From: Prevotella sp.
GTDB lineage: Bacteria > Bacteroidota > Bacteroidia > Bacteroidales > Bacteroidaceae
DNA length: 64,000 bases
Direction of reading: 5' to 3'
Assembly (NCBI GenBank): GCA_017469955.1
Contig: JAFUFJ010000009.1
Location: 186,001 to 250,000 of the forward strand
Under the pieces are notes generated by a model. It made no database searches, had not been told where the DNA came from, and saw only the letters and a program-made list of their open reading frames with translations. Shown here one piece after another: positions 46,597 to 55,041 of the stretch (the first letter of the stretch is position 1; every line of letters begins with the position of its first letter). The position numbers were made by a program, and so were the translations under genes.

Positions 46597-47070
46597 AGAA
46601 ATTCTTCGGGAAAACCGCACTTTAGTGACTAAAAAATCGACGACCGGTTTCGTTTTTTTGATTTATGCCTGCCCTGTTGCCAGTGGAGGCATTGTCACAA
46701 AACTCATCCATAATATTTACAAATGGTTTCAAATTTTTTCTTTTTCCGCCGATATTTTCCGCTTCTTTGAAAACTTCCGGGAAGAACGACAAGGTGAACG
46801 GATTTTCAAGCCACACGTCTACCTTTCTGATTGTCAAAAGAATACCGATTTCTTATGACTTATATTGATGTTTTTCACTTTAACAAAACTATCCTTTCTA
46901 ACTAAGAATGACATGGTTTATCCGTATGAACGACACCTCTTCAGGTGCAGTTTCACGACATTTGTACATGAGAAAGGTCAGCTTTCTCGGCGAGGAGGGT
47001 CTGGGACGATGACCATAAGCTGTTGTCTTCTTCGGATGAACCCATATCATCCTCTTTGAAAATGGATATT

Positions 47071-47126
47071 AAAAAGGCTGTCTTGTAAAACATTTTCAAG
47101 ATAAAAATTTTACAAAACAGCTTTTT
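47071..47126 (-). terminator. Intrinsic terminator of the trp operon
   Basis: A long stem, AAAAAGCTGTTTTGTAAAA (47126-47108 on the minus strand) pairing with 47090-47071, ends in T-rich sequence 33 nt after the trpG stop. Confidence 0.8.
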
Positions 47127-47158
47127 ATGTATGCTTGACGACCAAGAAACTGTTGCCA

Positions 47159-47722
47159 CTACATGCGAAGCCAATTAGCCAATATCTGCCGTCCGTCGGG
47201 CGTAAGCACGCTTTCGGGATGAAACTGTATGCCGTGAATGTCATATTCTCTGTGGCGCAGGGCCATGATCTCACCGTCGTCACTCTCAGCCGTCACCTCC
47301 AGACAGTCGGGGAAATGCTCGCGCGAGACTACCCATGAGTGGTAGCGTCCCATCGGTATGCGACGCGGAAGTCCCGAGAAGACAGGGTCATTTCCGAGGT
47401 TGGTGCCCTCGGTCTGCACGCCGTGGAAGACGTCGTTCAGGTTGGTAAGCCGTCCGCCAAACACCTCGCCTATGGCCTGATGGCCCAGACATACGCCGAA
47501 GATAGGCCGACGGCCTGCATAGGTTCTGATGACATCGAGCAGCAGTCCTGCCTCTGAAGGTATGCCAGGACCGGGGCTTAAGACAATCTTTTCAAAGGCA
47601 CATAACGAGGACAGTTCAAACTGGTCGTTGCGCACAACGGTCACCTTTGCTCCGAGCTCTTTTATCAGATGAGCAAGGTTATAGGTGAAAGAGTCGTAGT
47701 TGTCGATGATGACGATGTTCAT
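47159..47722 (-). CDS. trpG: Anthranilate synthase component II (glutamine amidotransferase)
   Basis: 187 residues from ATG 47722 (MNIVIIDNYDSFTYNLAHL), whose ATGA overlaps the trpE stop. The longer frame to 47836 is an overhang within trpE. The class-I amidotransferase triad is visible: Cys in GVCLGHQAIG, His and Glu in FHPESV. It supplies ammonia to TrpE for chorismate-to-anthranilate conversion. It is the last gene of the operon. Confidence 0.95.
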   Translation of the reverse strand: MNIVIIDNYDSFTYNLAHLIKELGAKVTVVRNDQFELSSLCAFEKIVLSPGPGIPSEAGLLLDVIRTYAGRRPIFGVCLGHQAIGEVFGGRLTNLNDVFHGVQTEGTNLGNDPVFSGLPRRIPMGRYHSWVVSREHFPDCLEVTAESDDGEIMALRHREYDIHGIQFHPESVLTPDGRQILANWLRM

Positions 47723-49242
47723 AGTTGCTCTGCCATTTTGATGGCGCGACGTAGTGCACCGAGTTTGTTGTTTACTTCTTGCAGTTCGTATTCCTCGTTG
47801 CTCTTGGCCACGATGCCTCCGCCTGCCTGGAACCACAGTTCGCCATTACGCGATACAAACGTACGGATGGTGATGGCCTGGTTGAGGTCTCCGTTCAGCC
47901 CTATGTAGCCAATACATCCGCCATAGGCTCCCCTGTTGTGGGGTTCATAGTCGGAGATGAGCTGCATAGCTCTCACTTTCGGGGCTCCCGAGAGTGTTCC
48001 GGCGGGGAAAGTATCGATGAATGCTTTTATTTTACATCGAACGTTGAGCATTGAACATTGAACTTCATTCTCCTCGGAATGGCCAATGGTCAATGGCAAG
48101 CGGTCAATGTCCAACGGTGAATGGTCAATGTCCAACGTTCCGCTTACGCGCGAAACAAGGTGGATGACATGGCTGTAGAACTGCATGTCCTTGAAGAATT
48201 CCACGTGCACGTCATGGCAGTTTCGGGAAAGATCGTTACGAGCCAGGTCGACCAACATCACGTGTTCGGCGTTCTCTTTGGGATCATTGCGCAGGTATTC
48301 GGCATTCTGGCGGTCCTGTTGGGCGTCCCCCGTGCGCTTCGTAGTGCCTGCTATCGGGTCGATATAGGCACGGTCGTCCTCTATGCGGCAGTGGGTTTCG
48401 GGCGACGACCCGAAGATTCTGAATCCGCCAAAGTCAAAATAGAAGAGGTAAGGCGACGGATTGATCGACCGCAAGGCACGATAGAGTTTGAAGTCATCAC
48501 CCTCATATCGCTGCACGAAACGGCGCGAAAGTACGATTTGAAACACGTCTCCGCGCAGACAATGGCTGATGCCTCGCCGGATGTTGACTTTATGTTCTTC
48601 GTCTGAAATCGGCGAAGCATACTCGCCTATGGGACGGAAAGCATAGGGCTGCACGTTCGACCGTACGACAGATTTCTCAAGCTCGGCCAGCTGAGAGGCA
48701 GCCCGTTCGTCGGCAGAAGCGGTGCCCTCGTCGGCCACGAGCGTGACGAAAGTCAGGCGGTTGTTGAAGTGGTCGAAGACGATAATGTCGCGATAGAGAA
48801 TGTAAAGCATGTCGGGCGCGTCGTTCTTCTCCATGGTTTCATCCTTTACGGCGATGTTTTCAAAATAGCGAACGGCATTAAACGATGTGTATCCATAGAG
48901 CCCGCAATAGCTGCAACCCTCGCCCGCCACACGGAAATCTGACAGGAAACTTCCCATCGACGCTGCAATCTCATGCCCGCATCGGGGCTCTCCCGTCGGC
49001 AGTTCATGCTCTTCTGTCGTGCCGTCTGGGTAGCTCTTGCGCACAACATCATGGCCGATGGAATAGGAAGCAATGGGATGAATGCCGATGAACGAGCGCG
49101 AGTTGTCCTTGTCATGATAGTCGGAACTCTCCATGAGGGCACTCTGCGGATAGAGGTCTCTTACCCTCATATACACTCCTACCGGCGTAAAGAGGTCGGC
49201 AAGAATGGTCTTTGTGTACGACTTGTAATTAAAAATTGCCAT
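47719..49242 (-). CDS. trpE: Anthranilate synthase component I with in-frame repeat insertion
   Basis: 507 residues. The catalytic part has VLSRRFVQRYEGDDFKLYRAL, the chorismate-binding segment FGSSPETHCRI, DPIAGTTKR and FPAGTLSGAPKVRAM. Between VSGTLD and AFIDTFPAG lies an insertion of ~36 residues, encoded by short repeats at about 48028-48137; typical TrpE reads straight across this loop. ATG 49242 overlaps trpB by 14 nt. N-terminal residues for tryptophan feedback could not be assigned with certainty. Confidence 0.95.
   Translation of the reverse strand: MAIFNYKSYTKTILADLFTPVGVYMRVRDLYPQSALMESSDYHDKDNSRSFIGIHPIASYSIGHDVVRKSYPDGTTEEHELPTGEPRCGHEIAASMGSFLSDFRVAGEGCSYCGLYGYTSFNAVRYFENIAVKDETMEKNDAPDMLYILYRDIIVFDHFNNRLTFVTLVADEGTASADERAASQLAELEKSVVRSNVQPYAFRPIGEYASPISDEEHKVNIRRGISHCLRGDVFQIVLSRRFVQRYEGDDFKLYRALRSINPSPYLFYFDFGGFRIFGSSPETHCRIEDDRAYIDPIAGTTKRTGDAQQDRQNAEYLRNDPKENAEHVMLVDLARNDLSRNCHDVHVEFFKDMQFYSHVIHLVSRVSGTLDIDHSPLDIDRLPLTIGHSEENEVQCSMLNVRCKIKAFIDTFPAGTLSGAPKVRAMQLISDYEPHNRGAYGGCIGYIGLNGDLNQAITIRTFVSRNGELWFQAGGGIVAKSNEEYELQEVNNKLGALRRAIKMAEQL
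48028..48137 (-). repeat. In-frame simple-repeat insertion inside trpE
   Basis: On the coding strand, repeats around CATTGAC/GTTGGACATTGACC are followed by GTTCAATGTTCAATGCTC. They encode LDIDHSPLDIDRLPLTIGHS then EVQCSMLNVRCK. Similar 'NVQCSMFNVQ' repeats are known to me from Bacteroidetes intergenic DNA; here one sits inside a housekeeping enzyme. Confidence 0.75.
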
Positions 49243-50434
49243 ATTCCTTTGCTGATTCTTTGTTGTTCAAATAGGTCTTGACGTCCTTGTCGCCACGCCC
49301 GCTGACCGTCAGCACTACCACATCGTCGGCACTGAACGACAGCTTCTTCAGCGCAGCAATGGCATGTGCGCTCTCAATGGCTGGGATAATACCCTCCATT
49401 CGCGTAAGCTCATAGCCGGCATAGATGGCCTCATCGTCGTTGATGGCCAAGATTTTCGTGCGTCCGCTCTGAGCCAGATGGGCATGCATGGGGCCTATTC
49501 CGGGATAGTCGAGTCCGGCCGAAATGGTGAATGCCTCCTTGATCTGCCCGTCAGGCGTCTGCATCACCAGCGTTCTTGAGCCGTGAATGATGCCTTCCGT
49601 ACCGCAATGCATCGTCGCAGCCGTGTGGTCTGTGTCGATGCCATGCCCGCCGGCTTCGGCAAGATAGATTTTCACGCGGTCGTCATCCATGTAGTGATAG
49701 ATGGTGCCGGCTGCGTTTGATCCTCCGCCTACACAAGCAATCAGGTAGTCAGGATAGTCCCTTCCCTCCTTCTCTTCCAGCTGCCATCTGATTTCTTCGG
49801 AAATGATGCTCTGCATACGTGCCACGATATCGGGATAGGGATGTGGCCCCATTGTCGAACCTACGATATAAAACGTCTCCTGAGGATGGCAGCACCAGTC
49901 ACGGATAGCTTCCGAACATGCATCGCTGAGAGTCATGTTTCCCGTCGTGACTGGATACACTTCTGCCCCCAGCATCTTCATCCTTTCGACGTTGGTATGC
50001 TGGCGTTCTACGTCAGTTTTGCCCATGAATATCTCGCACTTCATGTCCATCAAGGCACACACTGTTGCCGTAGCCACGCCGTGTTGGCCTGCTCCAGTCT
50101 CGGCAATGATGCGGGTCTTGCCCATCTTCTTGGCCATAAGAATCTGGCCTATCGTGTTGTTGATCTTATGAGCACCCGTGTGGTTGAGGTCTTCCCGCTT
50201 GAGATATAGCCGGCAACCATATCGCTGGCTCATACGACGGGCATAATAAAGCGGCGAAGGACGGCCCACATAATCCTTCAACAGCTCACGGTATTCACGC
50301 CGAAAGTCCTCGCTTTCGATGATAGGCAGATAGGCTTCTTGCAGATCAGTCACACACTTATACAGTATTTCGGGTACGTATGCACCGCCGAAACGTCCGA
50401 AGAATCCCTGTTGGTCTACTTGGTATTTCGTCAT
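49229..50434 (-). CDS. trpB: Tryptophan synthase beta chain
   Basis: About 401 residues from ATG 50434 (MTKYQVDQQGFFGRFGG), five nt after the trpA stop. The PLP lysine lies in HTGAHKINN, the phosphate-binding loop is VGGGSNAAGTIYHY, and GAGQHGVATATV is also typical. It condenses indole with serine in complex with TrpA. It lies between trpA and trpE, which is unusual compared with the B-first order I know from other Bacteroidetes. Confidence 0.96.
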   Translation of the reverse strand: MTKYQVDQQGFFGRFGGAYVPEILYKCVTDLQEAYLPIIESEDFRREYRELLKDYVGRPSPLYYARRMSQRYGCRLYLKREDLNHTGAHKINNTIGQILMAKKMGKTRIIAETGAGQHGVATATVCALMDMKCEIFMGKTDVERQHTNVERMKMLGAEVYPVTTGNMTLSDACSEAIRDWCCHPQETFYIVGSTMGPHPYPDIVARMQSIISEEIRWQLEEKEGRDYPDYLIACVGGGSNAAGTIYHYMDDDRVKIYLAEAGGHGIDTDHTAATMHCGTEGIIHGSRTLVMQTPDGQIKEAFTISAGLDYPGIGPMHAHLAQSGRTKILAINDDEAIYAGYELTRMEGIIPAIESAHAIAALKKLSFSADDVVVLTVSGRGDKDVKTYLNNKESAKEYGNF

Positions 50435-50439
50435 AATCC

Positions 50440-51216
50440 TCAATTCTTTAATGCGTCAAACAACTGGTTCAGCGCCTCGTCGGCATCACCTGTCTGGCGA
50501 AGCAGGGTCACAAATTTCGAACCAATGATAGCTCCTGCAGCATTTTTCTGTGCACTTTCCAGCGTCTGTCGGTTGCTGATTCCGAAACCTATCATACGTG
50601 GGTTGTGAAGATGCATGCCATTGATCCGGCGGAAATATTCGAGTTTTGCATCACCAAACTGGCTTTGCGCACCCGTAATCGATGCCGACGACACCATATA
50701 AATAAAACCGTCTGTGTGCTCATCGATAAATCTGATGCGCTTTTCCGAGGTCTCTGGAGTGATCATCATGATAACACGCAGGTCATAACGGTCAGCAATC
50801 GGCTTGACTTCACTCAAGTAGTCTCTGAAAGGAAGGTCAGGAATAATGACACCAGAGATGCCCACTTCTGCACACCTGCGGAAGAATCGTTCATATCCAT
50901 AGTGAAGGACAATGTTCAGATAGCCCATCCATACCAGAGGAATGGTCACTTCTTCTTTCACTGCTTCCAACTGTTGAAACAGCAAATCGGTGGTCATTCC
51001 GTTTTTCAAGGCTACCGTTCCTGCACTTTGAATGACCGGACCGTCGGCCAAAGGGTCGCTGAAAGGCATGCCGACTTCTACCATATCAATGCCGCGTCGC
51101 TGCATGGTCCTGAGCACTTCTGCCGTGCCTTCTATGGTAGGACAGCCAGCACAGAAGTAGAGAGAGAGCAGCTTTCTCCCCTTGTTCTCTGAGAATAGTC
51201 GGTTAATTTTGTTCAT
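50440..51216 (-). CDS. trpA: Tryptophan synthase alpha chain
   Basis: 258 residues. VEVGMPFSDPLADGPVIQSA carries the catalytic Glu and the loop aspartate; PDLPFRDY and IGFGISNRQTL are also typical. It cleaves indole-glycerol phosphate to indole. It overlaps trpF by 14 nt and ends 5 nt before trpB. Frame intact and standard length. Confidence 0.95.
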   Translation of the reverse strand: MNKINRLFSENKGRKLLSLYFCAGCPTIEGTAEVLRTMQRRGIDMVEVGMPFSDPLADGPVIQSAGTVALKNGMTTDLLFQQLEAVKEEVTIPLVWMGYLNIVLHYGYERFFRRCAEVGISGVIIPDLPFRDYLSEVKPIADRYDLRVIMMITPETSEKRIRFIDEHTDGFIYMVSSASITGAQSQFGDAKLEYFRRINGMHLHNPRMIGFGISNRQTLESAQKNAAGAIIGSKFVTLLRQTGDADEALNQLFDALKN

Positions 51217-51919
51217 GTTGCTCGTCTGTTAGTTGTCGGACGAAGGTATCAAGAAGTCCGATGTCCTTCCTTCCAGGTTCGGTTTCAAATCGCGAATTGA
51301 GGTCGATCCCTGCAAAATACGGATGACGGAAGGCCTTGATGCGTTCCACATCTTCCGGTCCAATGCCCCCGCTTAGCAGGAAAGGCATCGGTCCTTCATA
51401 GGCATCAAGGATGCTCCAGTCGAACTGTTTTCCGCTTCCTCCCTTCGTCATGCATTTCGTATCAAAAAGTAACATATCGACCAATCCTTCGTACATCTGT
51501 GCCTTTTGAAGGTCTTCTTCCGAAGATATGCTCAAGGCTTTCATGATCTTAATCCCTGGATGTATATCGGGATCAAGGGTTCGGCGCAGGTTTTCAATCA
51601 TTACAGGGCTTTCCTCTCCATGCAGCTGTACATAGTCAAGATCGTAGTTATAGACACGAGTTACTATGTTCTGGGGCATGTCATCGACAAAGACGCCTAC
51701 CTTGGCAGGCCTTTTCTCCATGCGCTTATCCCCTTGATGATATAGACTTGACGGACTGGAAAGATTGGAATAGTCGGGAATAATGCCAGCCTTCGAACTG
51801 ATCATCGGCACATAACGCGGGCTGTCGGGGTAGAATATAAAACCCAACATGTCAACTCCCAATGCCTCAACTGCACGAATATTATCGGCATCGCGCATGC
51901 CGCAAACCTTGATTATCAT
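51203..51919 (-). CDS. trpF: Phosphoribosylanthranilate isomerase with short insertion
   Basis: 238 residues, against ~205-215 for most TrpF. VKCGMRD-like N-terminus (IIKVCGMRDADNIRAVE), VQLHGEESP, LLFDTKCMTKGGSGKQFDW and LSGGIGPEDV identify it. Residues ~41-69 (SSKAGIIPDYSNLSSPSSLY and following) form an extra loop between SPRYV and KVGVFVDD, encoded by 51713-51799. The ATGA overlaps trpC. Confidence 0.93.
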   Translation of the reverse strand: MIIKVCGMRDADNIRAVEALGVDMLGFIFYPDSPRYVPMISSKAGIIPDYSNLSSPSSLYHQGDKRMEKRPAKVGVFVDDMPQNIVTRVYNYDLDYVQLHGEESPVMIENLRRTLDPDIHPGIKIMKALSISSEEDLQKAQMYEGLVDMLLFDTKCMTKGGSGKQFDWSILDAYEGPMPFLLSGGIGPEDVERIKAFRHPYFAGIDLNSRFETEPGRKDIGLLDTFVRQLTDEQHEQN

Positions 51920-52719
51920 GTCATTTGCGATTTAATATCCTGTATAAATGCCCGTAAGGCATGCCCCGGATGCTCCATCTTCATGAGGTATTCACCGATA
52001 AGAAAGCCTTGGTATCCCGCACGGCGCAGCTCCTTCACCGTAAGAACACTCGATATTCCACTCTCACTGACCTTCACGATGTCTCGAGGAAGTCGATCGG
52101 CCATGCGGTAGGAATTGTCGACATCTGTGACGAAAGTACCGAGATTGCGGTTATTGATGCCACACATGTCGGGCTCCAATGCTGCATAGTCAAGCTCGCC
52201 TTCTCCATGCATCTCGAGCAGAACCTCAAGCCTCAGCTCATGTGCAGTATGCAACAATGTGCGACATTCGGCCAGAGTCAGGTCGGCAGCGATAAGCAAC
52301 ACGGCCGACGCTCCGCAGAGGCGTGCCTGAAAAAGCTGGTATTCATCAACGACGAAGTTCTTGTAAAGAACTGGTATTGTCACGCCTGTGCGACGCGCAT
52401 CCATGACAAATCCGTCGCATCCGCCGAAGTATTTTGCATCGGTAAGGATACTGATCGCGCTGGCACCATTCGACTGGTATGCCAGAGGAATCTCCTCGGC
52501 CTTGCCGTCTTCCCTGATCCATCCCTTCGACGGAGAGCGGCGTTTAAATTCGGCTATGATGCCCGTGTCCGAGGCTTTCAGCGCTTCTTTCATCGATGCC
52601 ACAGGGCTTTCAAGCACAGCCTCCACCTGCTTATAAAGCATCCGGGGAGGCAATTCGCGCTTGAACTGCTCCACTTCTACACGCTTCCACGCAACTATCT
52701 CGTCAAGAACGTCCTTCAT
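51916..52719 (-). CDS. trpC: Indole-3-glycerol phosphate synthase
   Basis: 267 residues. Active-site segments: AEFKRRSPSKGWI (catalytic Lys), LYKNFVVDEYQLFQAR, GINNRNLGTF and VSESGIS. It forms indole-glycerol phosphate. It starts 4 nt after trpD and overlaps trpF by 4 nt. Intact. Confidence 0.95.
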   Translation of the reverse strand: MKDVLDEIVAWKRVEVEQFKRELPPRMLYKQVEAVLESPVASMKEALKASDTGIIAEFKRRSPSKGWIREDGKAEEIPLAYQSNGASAISILTDAKYFGGCDGFVMDARRTGVTIPVLYKNFVVDEYQLFQARLCGASAVLLIAADLTLAECRTLLHTAHELRLEVLLEMHGEGELDYAALEPDMCGINNRNLGTFVTDVDNSYRMADRLPRDIVKVSESGISSVLTVKELRRAGYQGFLIGEYLMKMEHPGHALRAFIQDIKSQMT

Positions 52720-52723
52720 CGGC

Positions 52724-53731
52724 TTACGAATTGAATTCTACAAACTTCTTGAATGTTGCCAGAGCCCTTCCGCTATCGATTGACTCGCGGGCGATTTCTA
52801 TACATTCTTCTATTGGCTTCTGCCCCCTTTCAAGCACTTGAATGCCGAAGGCTGCATTGGCCAGCACAATGTTTTTCTGGGCAGGAAGACAAGTGTTTGC
52901 CAGCACAGCATCGAAAATTCTCGCTGCCTCATCTTCCGTTGCACCGGCAACAAGCTCCTCGGGCTTGGCCAGATCGAAGCCCAAATCGGCCGGCTTGAAT
53001 ATGCGCTCATAGTCATTGGTGGTCACTTTGAAGTCACCCGTGAGCGAGATTTCGTCGTAACCATCGATAGAGTTCACGATGGCATAGTCAATGCCTATCT
53101 TCTGGTATACATTGCTATATAGGCGCATCTGGTCGAGATTTGCCACGCCAAGCAGCTGGCATTGCGGTTGCGAAGGATTGACGATCGGGCCGAGAAGGTT
53201 AAAGCATGTGGGGAACTGAAGGGCTTTGCGTATGGGGCCTACAAACTTCATTGCCTTGGCAAAGAGCTGGGCGTGCAGGTAGACGATACCGCATTCGTTG
53301 ATGGAACGGTTCAGCTTGTCGATGTCATCCGTGAACCTCACGCCATGCTGTGCTATCACATTGGAGGCTCCACTGGTAGATGTCGCTGCGAAATTGCCAT
53401 GCTTGGCCACCTTGTATCCTGCTCCTGCAATGACGAAGCACGATGTTGTCGAGATGTTGAACGTATTCTTCCTGTCACCGCCTGTTCCCACAACATCGAT
53501 ATACCGGTCGCAGTCAAGGGGCACAGGGACGCCGGTTTCCAGTATTCCGTCACGAAAACCAAGCAGTTCGTCAACCGTGATTCCACGCATCTGCAAGGCT
53601 GTCAACAGGGCAGTAATCTGCTCGTTGGGATATTCACTTCTGGTGATTCCCACCAGGATCTGCTTCATTTCTTCCCGAGAAAGCTCTTCGTGGTTGAGCA
53701 TTCTGTTCAGGATGTCCTTCATTGTTGTCAT
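52724..53731 (-). CDS. trpD: Anthranilate phosphoribosyltransferase
   Basis: 335 residues. PRPP site: GTGGDRKNTFNIST and KHGNFAATSTSGASN. Also ARELL-type C-terminus. It transfers phosphoribosyl to anthranilate. It is the first structural gene, 35 nt downstream of the attenuator-like hairpin. Starts at 53731 (MTTMKDIL) or 53722 are both possible. It is not fused to trpG, unlike in enterobacteria. Confidence 0.95.
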   Translation of the reverse strand: MTTMKDILNRMLNHEELSREEMKQILVGITRSEYPNEQITALLTALQMRGITVDELLGFRDGILETGVPVPLDCDRYIDVVGTGGDRKNTFNISTTSCFVIAGAGYKVAKHGNFAATSTSGASNVIAQHGVRFTDDIDKLNRSINECGIVYLHAQLFAKAMKFVGPIRKALQFPTCFNLLGPIVNPSQPQCQLLGVANLDQMRLYSNVYQKIGIDYAIVNSIDGYDEISLTGDFKVTTNDYERIFKPADLGFDLAKPEELVAGATEDEAARIFDAVLANTCLPAQKNIVLANAAFGIQVLERGQKPIEECIEIARESIDSGRALATFKKFVEFNS

Positions 53732-53766
53732 GCTATATTTCTTTTACTGTTGTTGCTATATCTTAA

Positions 53767-53797
53767 GAGGCCTGTCGTAAGTCTTACGGCAGGCCTC
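53767..53797 (-). terminator. trp attenuator hairpin
   Basis: A stem of ~13-15 bp: GAGGCCTGCCGTAAG (53797-53783) pairs with CTTACGACAGGCCTC (53781-53767), one mismatch. It sits between the leader peptide and trpD. The tail has only two Ts before AAG, weak for a classical terminator, so it could also work on translation or with a competing structure not worked out here. Confidence 0.7.
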
Positions 53798-53836
53798 TCA
53801 TTGGAATATTGTTTCGTATCCACACGGCATTGCGAC

Positions 53837-53896
53837 TCACGACTTTTTCAATCTTGAGCAGCGCCACCACCATGCATTTGATACGTTTATTATCAT
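53837..53896 (-). CDS. trpL: trp operon leader peptide (Trp-Trp-Trp)
   Basis: A 19-codon ORF, MIINVSNAWWWRCSRLKKS, with three consecutive TGG codons at 53872-53864 and a TGA stop at 53839-53837. It lies between the trp promoter and the hairpin, as a transcription-attenuation leader peptide should. Ribosome stalling at the Trp codons during Trp starvation would alter downstream folding. Runs of Trp this dense are extremely rare by chance. No conservation check was possible. Confidence 0.8.
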   Translation of the reverse strand: MIINVSNAWWWRCSRLKKS

Positions 53897-53925
53897 CGTT
53901 GTTCCTTTTGTTGACAATTCGAATG

Positions 53926-53955
53926 CAAAAGTAACAATTTTCTTTGAAACTGCAA
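53926..53955 (-). promoter_or_regulatory. trp operon promoter
   Basis: On the minus strand TTG (53955-53953), 19 nt, then TACTTTTG (53933-53926) matches the Bacteroidetes consensus. Transcription would start near 53919, giving a ~190-nt leader containing trpL and the hairpin. The region 53956-54131 shows no gene. Confidence 0.7.
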
Positions 53956-54131
53956 ACTTTTTCGAAAGAAAATTGAACATATTCTTACATCCCGAGGGTT
54001 TTCTCTCTTTCACACCTTATTATATATAGAGAAGGGGGCGTGACTTTTTTTGAAAAATATTTCATCGTCGATGTAATAAATTGCATATCAGATGCGTTAT
54101 AAGAGTAAACGAACCGATAAATAGTTTGCCT

Positions 54132-54257
54132 ATGGAATATTTTACCCCAGAAGATTTAACACCATCAGCCGTTACTTTGAACATCATTCGCCAAGTGGCC
54201 TATGCATATAATGCAGCCCGGCAGGGCGGAAAGGTAGCGATGTGCTACATGAATTAG
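54132..54257 (+). CDS. Small unrecognised protein (41 residues)
   Basis: ATG 54132 to TAG 54257, sequence MEYFTPEDLTPSAVTLNIIR then QVAYAYNAARQGGKVAMCYM N. It is well-formed: hydrophilic N-terminus, central helix, and codon use like a gene. It lies directly before rpe, 21 nt from its start. No clear ribosome site precedes it. It may be a conserved small protein with rpe, but this cannot be tested here. Confidence 0.5.
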   Translation: MEYFTPEDLTPSAVTLNIIRQVAYAYNAARQGGKVAMCYMN

Positions 54258-54278
54258 CCCATGAAAGGAGAAAGACAC

Positions 54279-54938
54279 ATGGATGTGATTGTTTCGCCGT
54301 CGCTCTTATCGGCCGACTTCTGCAACCTGCAACGCGAGGTTGAGATGATCAACCGGAGCGCAGCCGACTGGCTTCACATGGACGTCATGGACGGAGTCTT
54401 CGTGCCGAACATATCATTTGGCTTTCCTGTCATCGAGTCTGTAGGGAAGAAGTGCCAGAAACCTCTCGACGTTCACTTGATGATCGTACAGCCGGAGCGT
54501 TACATTTCCGAGACAGCACGGTGCGGAGCCATGATGATGACCGTGCACCAAGAAGCCTGCACCCATCTGCACCGCACCCTGCAAGAGATACATTCGGCAG
54601 GCATGAAGGCGGGGGTTGCGCTCAATCCCGCCACCCCACTCTGCACGATTGAGGAAGTGTTGTGCGACGCCGACATGGTGCTGATCATGAGCGTCAACCC
54701 CGGTTTTGGGGGACAACGCTTCATCGAGAACAGCCTGAACAAGGTGAGTCGGCTGCGCGAAATGATTGAGAAGTCGGGCTCGAAGGCGCTCATCGAGGTC
54801 GACGGAGGTGTCGGGGCCGACACAGCCCCGCGCCTGATCGCAGCGGGAGCCGACGTGTTGGTGTCGGGCAGCTATGTCTTCAAAGCCGCTGATCCCGAAG
54901 CCACCATCGCCAGCCTGAAGCGCATTCAGGCCGGATAG
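54279..54938 (+). CDS. rpe: Ribulose-phosphate 3-epimerase
   Basis: 219 residues from ATG 54279 (MDVIVSPSLLSADFCNL); the ribosome site AGGAG at 54265-54269 lies 9 nt upstream, so the in-frame ATG at 54261 is not the start. Motifs: SPSLLSADF, LHMDVMDGVFVPNISFG (metal His/Asp), DVHLMI, MSVNPGFGGQ and EVDGGV. It interconverts ribulose-5-P and xylulose-5-P in the pentose phosphate pathway. Terminator follows. Confidence 0.96.
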   Translation: MDVIVSPSLLSADFCNLQREVEMINRSAADWLHMDVMDGVFVPNISFGFPVIESVGKKCQKPLDVHLMIVQPERYISETARCGAMMMTVHQEACTHLHRTLQEIHSAGMKAGVALNPATPLCTIEEVLCDADMVLIMSVNPGFGGQRFIENSLNKVSRLREMIEKSGSKALIEVDGGVGADTAPRLIAAGADVLVSGSYVFKAADPEATIASLKRIQAG

Positions 54939-54956
54939 TCAAACGAAAGCATAGAA

Positions 54957-55015
54957 GAAGGGCATAAAGTGACGCTGCCGTCTGCCGTTGAGAGGCTCGT
55001 CGCTTTATGCCCTTC
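54957..55015. terminator. Bidirectional terminator between rpe and fabD
   Basis: An 18-bp stem (54957-54974 GAAGGGCATAAAGTGACG with 54998-55015, one G-T mismatch) lies between the two convergent genes. Confidence 0.75.
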
Positions 55016-55041
55016 ATTGTGTCTATAGGCAGCGGCCGCGG

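Noticed and set aside
46305-46858. Small plus-strand frames (70-92 codons) upstream of the polysaccharide locus
   Set aside because: No recognised domain, no start signals, and they overlap the presumed promoter and leader; treated as non-coding.
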